DNA of 64,000 nucleotides from Dehalobacter sp. CP (GTDB taxonomy: Bacteria; Bacillota_B; Desulfitobacteriia; Desulfitobacteriales; Syntrophobotulaceae): the NCBI GenBank assembly GCA_009910795.1, contig VMEE01000018.1:1-64000 (forward strand), in the 5' to 3' direction. This document shows, one piece after another, positions 45,460 through 54,763 of the stretch (position 1 is the first letter of the stretch; every line of letters starts with the position of its first letter). A program made the position numbers and the translations under genes. Under the pieces are notes generated by a model. That model was not told where the DNA came from. It did not search any database and saw only the letters and a list, made by a program, of their open reading frames with translations.

Positions 45460-46867
45460 AGCGGATAAGGGCATATCCAAAAACATCCTCAAGGTGATCC
45501 TTTTCCCGGTTTATCTTTTTATGCTTCTTTATGCGTTTATCCAGGAAAAGATCGCTTATTCCATTCGCTTAAAGCTTTCCTTGCGGTATACAGGCATACT
45601 TTTGCGGACAGTGCTGGGAGCCGGTCTTATCGTTATCCTGGTTTATGGCGGATTTAGAATCCAGGAAACGGTTAAGCAGGACTATTTGGAGATCCAGAAG
45701 ATGCTCAGCACGGACAGCAGCGGTTTTTTAGAACTGGAAACCTATTCCCGGGAGCATCAGACCCCGCTTCGTATCTATGAATCCAATCAGCAGACGCTTA
45801 TGGCTACGGACCAAAATTTGAGGGAATATGGTTCTGAGTACTGGCTCGGCTTGGCCGAGGATCAAGGAAACATCTACGTATCCGTAAACAGGGATTTTGA
45901 AATAGCCGGAACTAGCGGCAGGATAATTATCTTTTCCAACATTCAGGATGAGATTACGGATATCCTGTTCATCGCCAGGATTATGCTTTTTGTCTTTGTA
46001 CCGTTCTTGTTCCTGGCTCTGATTGCGATTGCCGTATCAGGAAGAGGAATTTTTGAACCCATACGCGAAATGACCCAGACGGTAAAGGTAATTTCTGAAC
46101 AGAATTTAAATTTAAGACTCAATGTAAGCGGGTCAAAAAATGAACTGAAGGAACTGGCGCTTACTTTTAATGAAATGATGAACAGAATAGAGGATCAATA
46201 TAATAGGCAGAAACAGTTTGTATCCGATGCTTCGCATGAGCTAAGGACACCGATTGCCGTGATACAGGGCTATGCGGTCATGCTGGACCGCTGGGGGAAA
46301 AACGATCAGGAAGTTCTTCAGGAATCAATAACGGCTATCAAAAATGAAGCCGGGAATATGCAGGAGCTGATTGACAAACTGCTGTTTCTTGCCAGGCATG
46401 ACAACAGTACGCTCGCCTATCAAAAGGAAGACTTCAGCCTCACGGAAATGCTCCAGGAAGTCATCAGAGAGACCCAGATCATCGATTCCGGGCATCAAAT
46501 TAACAATGAACTTAACCAGGAGATATCTATGTTTGGCGATCGAAACCTGATGAAACAGGCCTGTCGGATCTTTATGGACAATGCGATGAAATATACACCG
46601 GCTGGCGGAAAGATCACAGTTTGTCTTAGCAAAGAAGGGGAGTCCATTGCGATAAGTATTAAGGATACCGGCGCAGGTATGACAAATGAAGAGTTGAAGC
46701 ACATCTTTGACCGTTTCTACCGCTCCGACCAGTCCAGAACGAAGGAGCGGGGCGGTTATGGCTTGGGACTCGCGATTGCCAAGATCATTATCCTGGGCCA
46801 CAATGGTAGAATCACAGTCCGAAGCAAAGTTGGAGAAGGCTCTGAATTTATTATCCTGCTCTCCTAG
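45443..46867 (+). CDS. Sensor histidine kinase, HAMP type
   Basis: 474 residues. Membrane helices at about 12-30, 50-72 and 180-205; a moderate outer domain lies between the last two. HAMP (205-255), HisKA VSDASHELRTPIAVIQGY (His265), HATPase N-box IFMDNAMKYTPAGG and G-boxes DTGAGMTNEEL, GGYGLGLAIAKI. The ArlS/CssS-like plan and the overlapping regulator gene make these a cognate pair. Confidence 0.92.
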   Translation: MKTKNKADKGISKNILKVILFPVYLFMLLYAFIQEKIAYSIRLKLSLRYTGILLRTVLGAGLIVILVYGGFRIQETVKQDYLEIQKMLSTDSSGFLELETYSREHQTPLRIYESNQQTLMATDQNLREYGSEYWLGLAEDQGNIYVSVNRDFEIAGTSGRIIIFSNIQDEITDILFIARIMLFVFVPFLFLALIAIAVSGRGIFEPIREMTQTVKVISEQNLNLRLNVSGSKNELKELALTFNEMMNRIEDQYNRQKQFVSDASHELRTPIAVIQGYAVMLDRWGKNDQEVLQESITAIKNEAGNMQELIDKLLFLARHDNSTLAYQKEDFSLTEMLQEVIRETQIIDSGHQINNELNQEISMFGDRNLMKQACRIFMDNAMKYTPAGGKITVCLSKEGESIAISIKDTGAGMTNEELKHIFDRFYRSDQSRTKERGGYGLGLAIAKIIILGHNGRITVRSKVGEGSEFIILLS

Positions 46868-46923
46868 CACAACGATTACGTGATTTACAATAGTACGAAC
46901 CCGGGAGATATAGGGGGAGACAT

Positions 46924-47037
46924 ATGTCTTTCCTTTTTATTATGCATAAAGTAATTAATAGAAATATTGGAAAATTAAGGTTGCAATTTACTTGGCTTCT
47001 GAATAAGATATCTCGAAATCAGTTCTTAAGAAGTTAA
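46924..47037 (+). CDS. Possible 37-residue peptide
   Basis: Frame MSFLFIMHKVINRNIGKL, ending RNQFLRS, preceded by an excellent AGGGGGAG ribosome site 6-7 bases before the ATG. It lies in the gap between the kinase and the micropeptide pair. Basic and partly hydrophobic; no homologue recognised. Confidence 0.4.
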   Translation: MSFLFIMHKVINRNIGKLRLQFTWLLNKISRNQFLRS

Positions 47038-47058
47038 GATACGAGGAGGGGGAAAAAT

Positions 47059-47163
47059 ATGTACGGTTCTTATGGTTATGGCCGCGGCTGCGGAATGGGT
47101 GCCGGAGTTGGCATAATCGCTATTGCAGTACTGATCCTGATTGCTCTGGGCGTTATTTTCTAA
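47059..47163 (+). CDS. YjcZ-like one-helix micropeptide (GVIF type)
   Basis: 34 residues: a Gly/Tyr-rich head (MYGSYGYGRGCGMGA) and the membrane helix GVGIIAIAVLILIALGVIF, differing by one residue from the helix at 2032-2181. AGGAGGGGG ribosome site. Pairs with the GIVF-type gene 56 bp downstream; here the GVIF gene comes first, opposite to the order at 2.0-2.9 kb. Confidence 0.82.
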   Translation: MYGSYGYGRGCGMGAGVGIIAIAVLILIALGVIF

Positions 47164-47219
47164 ATTGAATTTTGGCATGCAGCGTTTATCAGATATTCTT
47201 TGGCCAGGAGGTGAAAAAC

Positions 47220-47336
47220 ATGGCAGTTGGAGCAGGTACTTTCGGCGGAACATTCGGCGGCGGCGGTTGCCTCTGCGGCATCGCAATCGTAGTGGTTATC
47301 ATTCTCCTCTTAATTGCAATGGGGATCGTTTTCTAA
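47220..47336 (+). CDS. One-helix micropeptide (GIVF type)
   Basis: 38 residues: Gly-rich head with CLCG, then GIAIVVVIILLLIAMGIVF. CCAGGAGGTGA site 6 bases before the ATG. Very close to the gene at 2219-2335, including the CLCG pair. Second gene of the third cassette. Confidence 0.82.
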   Translation: MAVGAGTFGGTFGGGGCLCGIAIVVVIILLLIAMGIVF

Positions 47337-47663
47337 ATGATCTGAATAACATTTTTCTTATTCAATCTAAGATGGTCGGGTAATCAACGATTCTTCGATA
47401 GACAGAAAGACAGCATGAGCCATAAGCGCCACGCTGTCTTTCTGACCTTCTGCAGCAACTTCAAGGAAAATGTAAAAAATGCCTAATATTGTCGAAATAA
47501 ATTGCTTATCACATTTTCAAATGTTAGAATATGACTCAGGGCGTCCTATTTTTTTGATTTACAGGTTTTTAGAAAGTTTACTACCTAATTATATGGCTTA
47601 AAAATTACACGTAATAGGGATTTTGTTAAAGGAATTTCCGGAAAAATAAAGAATTAATGTTCC
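47337..47663. other. Intergenic region before the NRPS operon
   Basis: A 12-bp perfect hairpin (CAGAAAGACAGC / GCTGTCTTTCTG, 47403-47444) closes the micropeptide unit, without a T run. Downstream is AT-rich; TTGTCGAAA at 47489-47497 matches the Spo0A-box core. No clear ribosome site precedes the phosphopantetheinyl transferase ATG (only a distant AAAGGAA), so its initiation may be inefficient. No gene was recognised. Confidence 0.45.
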
Positions 47664-48329
47664 ATGATTAACCTATTTGGTTGTAATTTAGCATGTATCT
47701 GCGAAAATGAGATTAATGCCTATACGCAATTGATCTCGGGAAAAAGAAAAAGCAGTTTGGCCAGGTTGAAGTACATAGATGATGTAAAAAGATCTTTACT
47801 GGGAGAACTGCTCATTCGCAAAATCGTCAGGGAAAATTATTTTCGAGGAAATGCTGAAATTTCTTTTGGTGTAAACGATTATGGCAAGCCTTATGTTAAA
47901 GACCTGGATGCATTTCATTTCAGTGTTGCCCATTCCGGAGAATGGGTTCTTTGTGCGACAAGCAGCCAAGAAGTAGGTGTTGATCTCGAACAAATCAGAC
48001 CGGTTGACCCAGAGATCGCCAGGCAGCATTTTACCGAACAAGAGAACATTTACTTAACGGGGCTTAGCCTGGACAGGAAAACAGAATATTTTTTTAAACT
48101 TTGGACGCTTAAAGAAAGCTATTTTAAAGCAAAGGGTACAGGCCTTGCGGGTAATCTTAAAGAAGCTGATTTTTCCAGCATGGCCGGAGCCAGTTTTTCT
48201 TATCCGAATGAAGGGCTGTACTTTCATATTTATCCATTTGATCCGGGTTACGCTGTGGCAGCATGCGGCTGCGAAAAAGAATTCAGCCCCAAGGTTCATG
48301 TAGTAAACATCCGATATTCAGACTTTTGA
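47664..48329 (+). CDS. Sfp-type 4'-phosphopantetheinyl transferase
   Basis: Transfers phosphopantetheine from CoA to carrier-protein serines. 221 residues with core motifs FGVNDYGKPYV, FHFSVAHSGEWV, GVDLEQIRPVD (Mg-binding Asp/Glu) and WTLKESYFKAKGTGL. This is the Sfp class that activates peptide and polyketide synthetases rather than AcpS. The NRPS gene 81 bp downstream has one carrier domain, its obvious substrate. Confidence 0.92.
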   Translation: MINLFGCNLACICENEINAYTQLISGKRKSSLARLKYIDDVKRSLLGELLIRKIVRENYFRGNAEISFGVNDYGKPYVKDLDAFHFSVAHSGEWVLCATSSQEVGVDLEQIRPVDPEIARQHFTEQENIYLTGLSLDRKTEYFFKLWTLKESYFKAKGTGLAGNLKEADFSSMAGASFSYPNEGLYFHIYPFDPGYAVAACGCEKEFSPKVHVVNIRYSDF

Positions 48330-48410
48330 GCTTCTCTGAATACACGTACCTTGTCGATCAAGTCGACAGGGTATGGGAAAATTTGCAGATCTATGGAGGG
48401 CCGCTGTTTT

Positions 48411-51400
48411 ATGGTCGAGTATTATCCGTTATCAATCCCGCAGAGAGGTATTTGGTATTTAGAGAAACTCCATCCAGGCACCAGCATTGGCAATATTGCT
48501 TCAACCCTGAAGATTAAAGACAGCATAGATTTCCGGCTTCTCGAAAAGGCCATCAACCTTGTAATCGAGAAAAATGAAGCGCTCAGGCTCAGGTTTAGGG
48601 AAAAGGACGGACAGGTATTCCAATATGTTGCCAAATTTGCATATACGAAAATAGATTTCTTTGATTTCAGCGAGGGCGGCCTCAAACGGCTGTATGCCTG
48701 GGATCAGGGGGAAACCAAAAAGCCATTTACCATTAACGACAGCCCACTGGTTTATTTTTCTATCATTAAAATCAGCGAAAAAGAGAATGTGATATACTGC
48801 AAAATCCACCATCTGATTTCTGATGGGTGGACTGTTGTTTATATAGGCAATAAAATTATGGAGAATTACAATATGCTGGAAGAAGGTGTTTCCTCTGAGC
48901 AGGAAAATGATCCTTCTTATTTAGAATATGTCAATAGTGAGCTTGAATATCTGCATTCTCCAAAGTATATCAAAGATAAGGAATACTGGGAAAATGTTTT
49001 TACGGATACCCCGGAGATGACCACGCTGAAAAGCAAAGCAGCCAAGATGAACCATACTGAAGCAGTCAGAAAAACGTTTAAAATTCCCAATAAATTATCC
49101 AGAAAAATTTCCCAATACTGCCTAGAAAATAAAACATCGGTTTTTACCCTTTATATTTCTGCACTTTGTATCTATATTAACAGAATCTCCAATAAAGAAG
49201 ATATCGTACTTGGAGTACCTGTTCTGAACCGTGCCAATGCCCGGGAAAAGAAAACAGTTGGTATGTTTATCAGCACAATACCGCTAAGGATTAATATCGA
49301 TAACGATACGAATTTCCAGGATTTCTGCCATAAGCTGACCAGAAATTGGATGGAAATTCTGCGCCATCAAAAATATCCGTATGATGAAGTTCTGAAACAT
49401 GTCAGAAAATATAACAGAAGTATCGAAAAATTATATGAGATTGCCGTATCTTACCAAAATGCCAAATTTGTCAAGAACAGTGATATTACTAGCTGTGAGG
49501 GCAGATGGCACTTTTGCGGTCACCAGACAGAAGCGCTTTACATTCATATCAACGAGCGGGAAGACGACGGCAATATCATTATTGATTATGATTATCTGAC
49601 GGATCTCTTCTATAGTAAGGAAATTGAATTTATTCATGAGCATGTGCTGAGGATTCTTTGGCATGCACTGGACAATTCTGTGAAAAAAATCTCCGGACTA
49701 GAGATGATTTCGGAGAAGGAAAAGCAGAGAATCCTGTATGAGTTCAATGACACCGGATTACTCTTCCCTCACAATAAAACGGTTGCCCAGTTATTCGAAG
49801 AACAAGCAGAAAAAACGCCGGCCAAGACAGCATTGATTTTTGAGGAGAGCAGTATTTCCTATTATGAGTTGAATCAAAGAGCGAACCGGCTTGCTAAAGT
49901 GCTCAGGGACAAAGGCGTTGGGCCTAACAAATTTGTAGGAATCTTTGTTCCACGTTCTCTGGAGATGATGATAGCGATCCTGGCAGTACTGAAAGCAGGC
50001 GGTGCTTATCTGCCGATTGATCCGGACTATCCTTCCCAGCGAATCGATTATATGCTCGAGGATAGCCATACTGCTATTCTGTTAACCTGTCAGAAACTCA
50101 TGAAAGAGATCCGTTTCAACGGGGAAATGATCGACGTTTTTAGTAACAATGAACGACTGGCCGGATTAGCTAACCTGCCGAAAGTCAATACACCACAGGA
50201 TATTGCCTATCTGATTTATACATCCGGTTCGACTGGAAAGCCCAAGGGTGTCATGGTTCAGCATTCAGCCGTCGTGAATCTGATTTCGGGAATAACGGCA
50301 AAGATTGACTTTTCTCCCGAGAAGGTCATGCTGTCGGTCACAACGATTTCGTTTGATATCTTTGTTGCGGAATCTTTACTGCCTCTCAGCAGAGGGCTTA
50401 CAGTCGTAATTGCGAACGAAAAGCAGCAGATTATTCCGGAAGAACTTAATAAGGTAATATATGATCATGATATTAATATATTTCAGGCTACACCTTCGAG
50501 GATTCAGTTGCTACTGAGCAGCGATCTGGATCTTACGGGGATCAGAAATCTTACTGATATTTTAGTAACTGGGGAAGCAATGTCTGCTGCTGTATTAAAC
50601 GATTTAAAAAGAGTCGTATCGTCCTCGGCAAAAATATATGATTTATATGGGCCGACCGAAACGACGATTTGGTCGACTATGGCCGATGTTACTTATGAAA
50701 GGAAGCCCCATATCGGTAAACCTATTGCTAACACGCAAGTTTACATCCTTGACCACCATATGAATTTACTGCCAATTGGAATTCCAGGGGATTTGTTTAT
50801 CGGTGGAACGGGCGTCTCGAAAGGCTATTTTGGAAAAGACGATGTGACCGCTGAACGCTTTATTGCCAATCCTTTTTTTCCCGGAGAAAGACTTTATAAA
50901 ACGGGGGACCTTGCCAGGTGGTACCCGGAAGGGGATATTGAATATCTGGGGAGGACTGATTATCAAATAAAAATCAGAGGATACCGAATCGAGCTTGGTG
51001 AAATTGAAGACAAACTTCTTCAACATCCTCATATCAGGGAGGCAGTTGCAGTTGTCAAAGAAAATTCAAACAATAGTAAAATAATATGTGCTTATATTAT
51101 TGCAGATACAGAAATAGACAGTACTGAGCTAAAGGCCTACTTAGCACAGTATCTGCCTGACTATATGATCCCAAGTTATATTATCCCGGTTGATTTTATC
51201 CCTAAAACCCCGAATAATAAGATTGACAGAAATTCACTGCCTGAGTATGAAGAAAATGCAGCAAAACCTGTTTCGCCAAGAAACTCAATAGAAAGGACAA
51301 TTGCGAAAGTCTGGTGCTCTTTGCTGGGCAGAAAATCTGTTGGTATTGATGATAATTTTTTTGATCTAGGCGGAGACTCACTTACGATTGTCCAGCTTCA

Positions 51401-52724
51401 AGTCCTGTTGATGAAAAAAGGGATTGATATCGGGATTCAGGATCTTTATGAATATCAGACGATCAGACAAGTATCCGAGAATATGGAGGCTCAAAAAGAC
51501 AGTGCTCAAAGTGGATCGATTAGTGAAAACCCAATCAAGGAGATTAGTCTTGATTATGATGTGCAGCCTAGTCTGAAGGAGGCGCAGCACATCTTACTGA
51601 CCGGAGCTACTGGTTTTTTAGGGATACATTTACTTGAACAGCTAATTAAACAAAAGGACTGTAATATCTACTGTTTGCTGAGAGGAAAAACGATTCACGA
51701 AGCGGAAGATAAACTGCGGAAACAACTGGACTTTTATTTTAACGGAAGATACAGTCAGGAGTTAGACCAACGGATTATTATTATTTCCGGTGATATTGCG
51801 CAGGATCGGTTTGGACTGGACGGCAATATTTATCAATATCTTCTGGAAAAGATCGATCTGGTCATTCATTCGGCCGCAATCGTAAAACATTATGGATTTT
51901 ATGAAGACTATATGGATGTCAACATTAAAGGTACGGAAAGAGTGGCGGCCTTCTGTCTGCAGGGGAACATTCGTTTGAATTATATTTCCTCGATCACAGT
52001 CTCCGGAAACTATCTTACAAATAATATCCACGAGGGAAAGGTAGATTTTACAGAATCCGATTTGTATATCGGACAGGATTACAGCGGGAACGTATACGTA
52101 AAAAGCAAGTTTGAATCGGAACGATTTATTTATCAGAACGTCAAAAATGGTTTGAAGGCGGATGTTTATCGCATCGGCGTCTTAACCGGTCGTTACAATG
52201 ACGGACAGTTTCAGAAAAACATTCAGGAGAATGGTTTCTATGAGAGGATCAAAGCAATTATTAAGCTTGGTTTTGTTCCGGAAATCTGGGCGGATGAACA
52301 ATTGGAATTTACCCCGGTTGATTGTTGCAGTGAAGCGATAGCCAGGTTAATCAATTTATCTGTCGGAACACGTATTTTCCATTTGTTTAATCATAAAACG
52401 GTCAGCCTTGCCAATATAGTTGAGATGTTAAACAGCCTGGGCATTGATATTGAAGTTGTTCCGAATGATGTCTTTGTTCAGATCGTTGAAAAGAATATGA
52501 AAGAGCATAACATCAGTCCTGCTGTCAACGAGCTGCTAAAGGGAAATTTTTCTGCTTATTCTCAGACAGTCAATGTTAAATCAGAAATCACTCGGAATGC
52601 ATTGGGTCAGGTGGATTTTGACTGGCCGGACATTGACCAGGCTTATATTTCACAGATTCTTCGCTATATGAGCAAGATCAATTATCTAAATAAAAATCAG
52701 ATCAGAAGGAATGTTGTATGTTAA
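48411..52724 (+). CDS. Single-module NRPS: condensation-adenylation-thiolation-reductase
   Basis: 1437 residues. Condensation (1-440) has an intact HHLISDG motif (His133-His134, Asp138). Adenylation (about 465-960) shows YTSGSTGKPKGVMVQH, YGPTETTIW, TGDLARW and KTPNNKIDR. Thiolation has FFDLGGDSL with the pantetheine Ser990. The terminal reductase (about 1055-1430) has TGATGFLG for NADPH and a Y1229-xxx-K1233 pair (YVKSK), so the product leaves as an aldehyde or alcohol. Since it begins with a condensation domain and has no earlier carrier, an acyl-CoA or amine may start the chain. Reading the pocket by eye against GrsA gives D-I-A-Q-L-T-L-I-W-K, close to the recalled glycine code. ATG at 48411 preceded by GGAGGG at a longish spacing. 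Confidence 0.93.
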   Translation: MVEYYPLSIPQRGIWYLEKLHPGTSIGNIASTLKIKDSIDFRLLEKAINLVIEKNEALRLRFREKDGQVFQYVAKFAYTKIDFFDFSEGGLKRLYAWDQGETKKPFTINDSPLVYFSIIKISEKENVIYCKIHHLISDGWTVVYIGNKIMENYNMLEEGVSSEQENDPSYLEYVNSELEYLHSPKYIKDKEYWENVFTDTPEMTTLKSKAAKMNHTEAVRKTFKIPNKLSRKISQYCLENKTSVFTLYISALCIYINRISNKEDIVLGVPVLNRANAREKKTVGMFISTIPLRINIDNDTNFQDFCHKLTRNWMEILRHQKYPYDEVLKHVRKYNRSIEKLYEIAVSYQNAKFVKNSDITSCEGRWHFCGHQTEALYIHINEREDDGNIIIDYDYLTDLFYSKEIEFIHEHVLRILWHALDNSVKKISGLEMISEKEKQRILYEFNDTGLLFPHNKTVAQLFEEQAEKTPAKTALIFEESSISYYELNQRANRLAKVLRDKGVGPNKFVGIFVPRSLEMMIAILAVLKAGGAYLPIDPDYPSQRIDYMLEDSHTAILLTCQKLMKEIRFNGEMIDVFSNNERLAGLANLPKVNTPQDIAYLIYTSGSTGKPKGVMVQHSAVVNLISGITAKIDFSPEKVMLSVTTISFDIFVAESLLPLSRGLTVVIANEKQQIIPEELNKVIYDHDINIFQATPSRIQLLLSSDLDLTGIRNLTDILVTGEAMSAAVLNDLKRVVSSSAKIYDLYGPTETTIWSTMADVTYERKPHIGKPIANTQVYILDHHMNLLPIGIPGDLFIGGTGVSKGYFGKDDVTAERFIANPFFPGERLYKTGDLARWYPEGDIEYLGRTDYQIKIRGYRIELGEIEDKLLQHPHIREAVAVVKENSNNSKIICAYIIADTEIDSTELKAYLAQYLPDYMIPSYIIPVDFIPKTPNNKIDRNSLPEYEENAAKPVSPRNSIERTIAKVWCSLLGRKSVGIDDNFFDLGGDSLTIVQLQVLLMKKGIDIGIQDLYEYQTIRQVSENMEAQKDSAQSGSISENPIKEISLDYDVQPSLKEAQHILLTGATGFLGIHLLEQLIKQKDCNIYCLLRGKTIHEAEDKLRKQLDFYFNGRYSQELDQRIIIISGDIAQDRFGLDGNIYQYLLEKIDLVIHSAAIVKHYGFYEDYMDVNIKGTERVAAFCLQGNIRLNYISSITVSGNYLTNNIHEGKVDFTESDLYIGQDYSGNVYVKSKFESERFIYQNVKNGLKADVYRIGVLTGRYNDGQFQKNIQENGFYERIKAIIKLGFVPEIWADEQLEFTPVDCCSEAIARLINLSVGTRIFHLFNHKTVSLANIVEMLNSLGIDIEVVPNDVFVQIVEKNMKEHNISPAVNELLKGNFSAYSQTVNVKSEITRNALGQVDFDWPDIDQAYISQILRYMSKINYLNKNQIRRNVVC

Positions 52725-54763
52725 AAAAGATGAAAGAATCTTTTCAAAAGAGGATAAGTCTGCAGATAACGCTTATCTATACGCTCGTCATTCTTTGCAC
52801 GGTACTCGCGTTATATTTCCTCATTCCATTTGTATTCAACTATCCGCCAGGATCCATAAATTCCAACTTTGATGTTGACGTATCGTATATATCCTATAAT
52901 ACCCAGTTCATTATCATTACGTTCTTAATCATTATTCCAAGCTTTATATTTTTCAAATTGTCACTTTCCAATATTGATCAGTGGGCTCCTTTAGTAGCAA
53001 ATAATTCTGAGGAGTCGCGTCTGAAGCTGCAGAAAATCAGGAAAAAATGTATCAACATGCCCTATATCATTTATTTCGGGCAAATCATCGTATCGCTAAT
53101 TGTCTTGTTTATCATACTATTTATAACAGGAAGCCACCCGTTAACACTGATCTATAGAATTGTTATTCTGGTGTTTTCTTTCGCAACACTGGCAGCACTT
53201 TTTTCTTTTATTTTCTCAAAAAGGATGTTTACCAATGTCCTTTTAAAAACTTCTGTCAATAATGAGCTTCAAGGAATCAATCTAAGCATTCGAAGAAAAA
53301 TAGTGCTTCACGTTTTGCCAACAATTATCATCGCAATATTATTCACATCTCTAGTGGGTTATTCCAGATTGATCACCGAAAAAGGCGATCTTATCTATAG
53401 AATGTATTCAGAGGAGCTAAAAACGAATGTCACCATGGAGACTTATGATGAAAAAAAGGTAAAAGAGGCTTTAAGCCAGATTGTCATGTTGAATAAAGAC
53501 CATGATTCCAGGTTTATTATTACACCGGCGGGAGAATATATTTCCCTAGATGATAAAAACGCGAGTGATTTCTTTATTAAATATGCCATTGAAGTATCAA
53601 GCAATTACGAGGGAAGAATTTATGAAGACTATACAGTCGAGTCTCAGGGAACATCCGTAAGAGTTCCAGGTCCTAACGGCGATTATATTATTGGTATTAA
53701 ATATGATATTTCTTCCTATAATACAATTATTTATTTTTCTGTAAGCTTCATCCTGCTGTTCATGATTAACTTTATCGTCTTAAACTACTTTTCCAAGTCC
53801 CTCGGTGAAGACGTTTCAAGGGTGGCCAAAAACCTCTCCGACATTTCGCATGGCGTTAACGTTGACCTCGATCAGAAGTTGGCGATCACCTCCAATGACG
53901 AAATCGGAGATCTGATTATTGCCTTCAATAAAATCCAGGAAAAAGAAAAAGCGAATATTGAATCGATGAAAGAAAATCAGGCTATCATTCTGGAACAGGA
54001 GAGGCTGGCTTCGCTTGGCCAGCTGATCGGCGGAATCGCCCATAACCTCAAAACACCGATCATGTCGATTGCCGGGGGTATCGAGGCACTCAAGGATTTA
54101 ACGAATGAATACAAGGAATCTATTGAAGATCAAGCTGTATCACCTGCCGATCATTATGAGATTGTGAAAGAGATGCAGGAATGGCTCGATAAGATGAAGC
54201 CATACTGTTCCTATATGACAGACATTATCAGTGCAGTTAAAGGCCAGGCAGTACAGATGAACTACGCCGGCTCAGATAAGTTCACCGTGGAAGATCTGGT
54301 TAAAAGAATTGATGTTCTGATGAAGCATGAACTAAAAAAATACCATTGCAAGATCAAGTTTGATTTCCAAATTGATTTGCAGACAGAAGTACGAGGAGAA
54401 CTGAACAGCCTGGTACAAGTATTTGACAATCTGATTATCAACGCAATTCATGCCTATGAAGGGCAAACCGGAGAAATTGGTTTTAGAATTCACAGAGACG
54501 GCCATAACCTCAAATTTGAGTTAAGCGACAAGGGTAAGGGCATTCCTGAAGAAGTGCAGAAAAGACTGTTCAAGGAAATGTTTACGACCAAAGGTAAAAA
54601 TGGAACAGGTCTTGGACTATACATGTCGTATTCTACAATTAAAGGACGATTCTCGGGCAATATGAAGTTTGAATCGCAGGAAGGCGTTGGCACTACATTC
54701 TATATCACGATTCCTTATCTATCCGCACACGTACAGGAGGCTAACGATGAGACGTTCAACTAA
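52718..54763 (+). CDS. Multi-pass membrane histidine kinase linked to the NRPS
   Basis: 681 residues. Helices near 18-40, 63-83, 112-135, 145-168, 198-218 and 343-363; an outer domain of about 120 residues lies between the last two. HAMP follows (365-415), then HisKA with GGIAHNLKTPIMSI (His442; Asn replaces the usual Glu after His) and HATPase with FDNLIINAIHAYEG, DKGKGIPEEV and GTGLGLYMSY. It overlaps the NRPS gene by 7 bases, so both are made from one message. The candidate ligand is the NRPS product; this is inference from linkage only. Confidence 0.9.
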   Translation: MLKKMKESFQKRISLQITLIYTLVILCTVLALYFLIPFVFNYPPGSINSNFDVDVSYISYNTQFIIITFLIIIPSFIFFKLSLSNIDQWAPLVANNSEESRLKLQKIRKKCINMPYIIYFGQIIVSLIVLFIILFITGSHPLTLIYRIVILVFSFATLAALFSFIFSKRMFTNVLLKTSVNNELQGINLSIRRKIVLHVLPTIIIAILFTSLVGYSRLITEKGDLIYRMYSEELKTNVTMETYDEKKVKEALSQIVMLNKDHDSRFIITPAGEYISLDDKNASDFFIKYAIEVSSNYEGRIYEDYTVESQGTSVRVPGPNGDYIIGIKYDISSYNTIIYFSVSFILLFMINFIVLNYFSKSLGEDVSRVAKNLSDISHGVNVDLDQKLAITSNDEIGDLIIAFNKIQEKEKANIESMKENQAIILEQERLASLGQLIGGIAHNLKTPIMSIAGGIEALKDLTNEYKESIEDQAVSPADHYEIVKEMQEWLDKMKPYCSYMTDIISAVKGQAVQMNYAGSDKFTVEDLVKRIDVLMKHELKKYHCKIKFDFQIDLQTEVRGELNSLVQVFDNLIINAIHAYEGQTGEIGFRIHRDGHNLKFELSDKGKGIPEEVQKRLFKEMFTTKGKNGTGLGLYMSYSTIKGRFSGNMKFESQEGVGTTFYITIPYLSAHVQEANDETFN

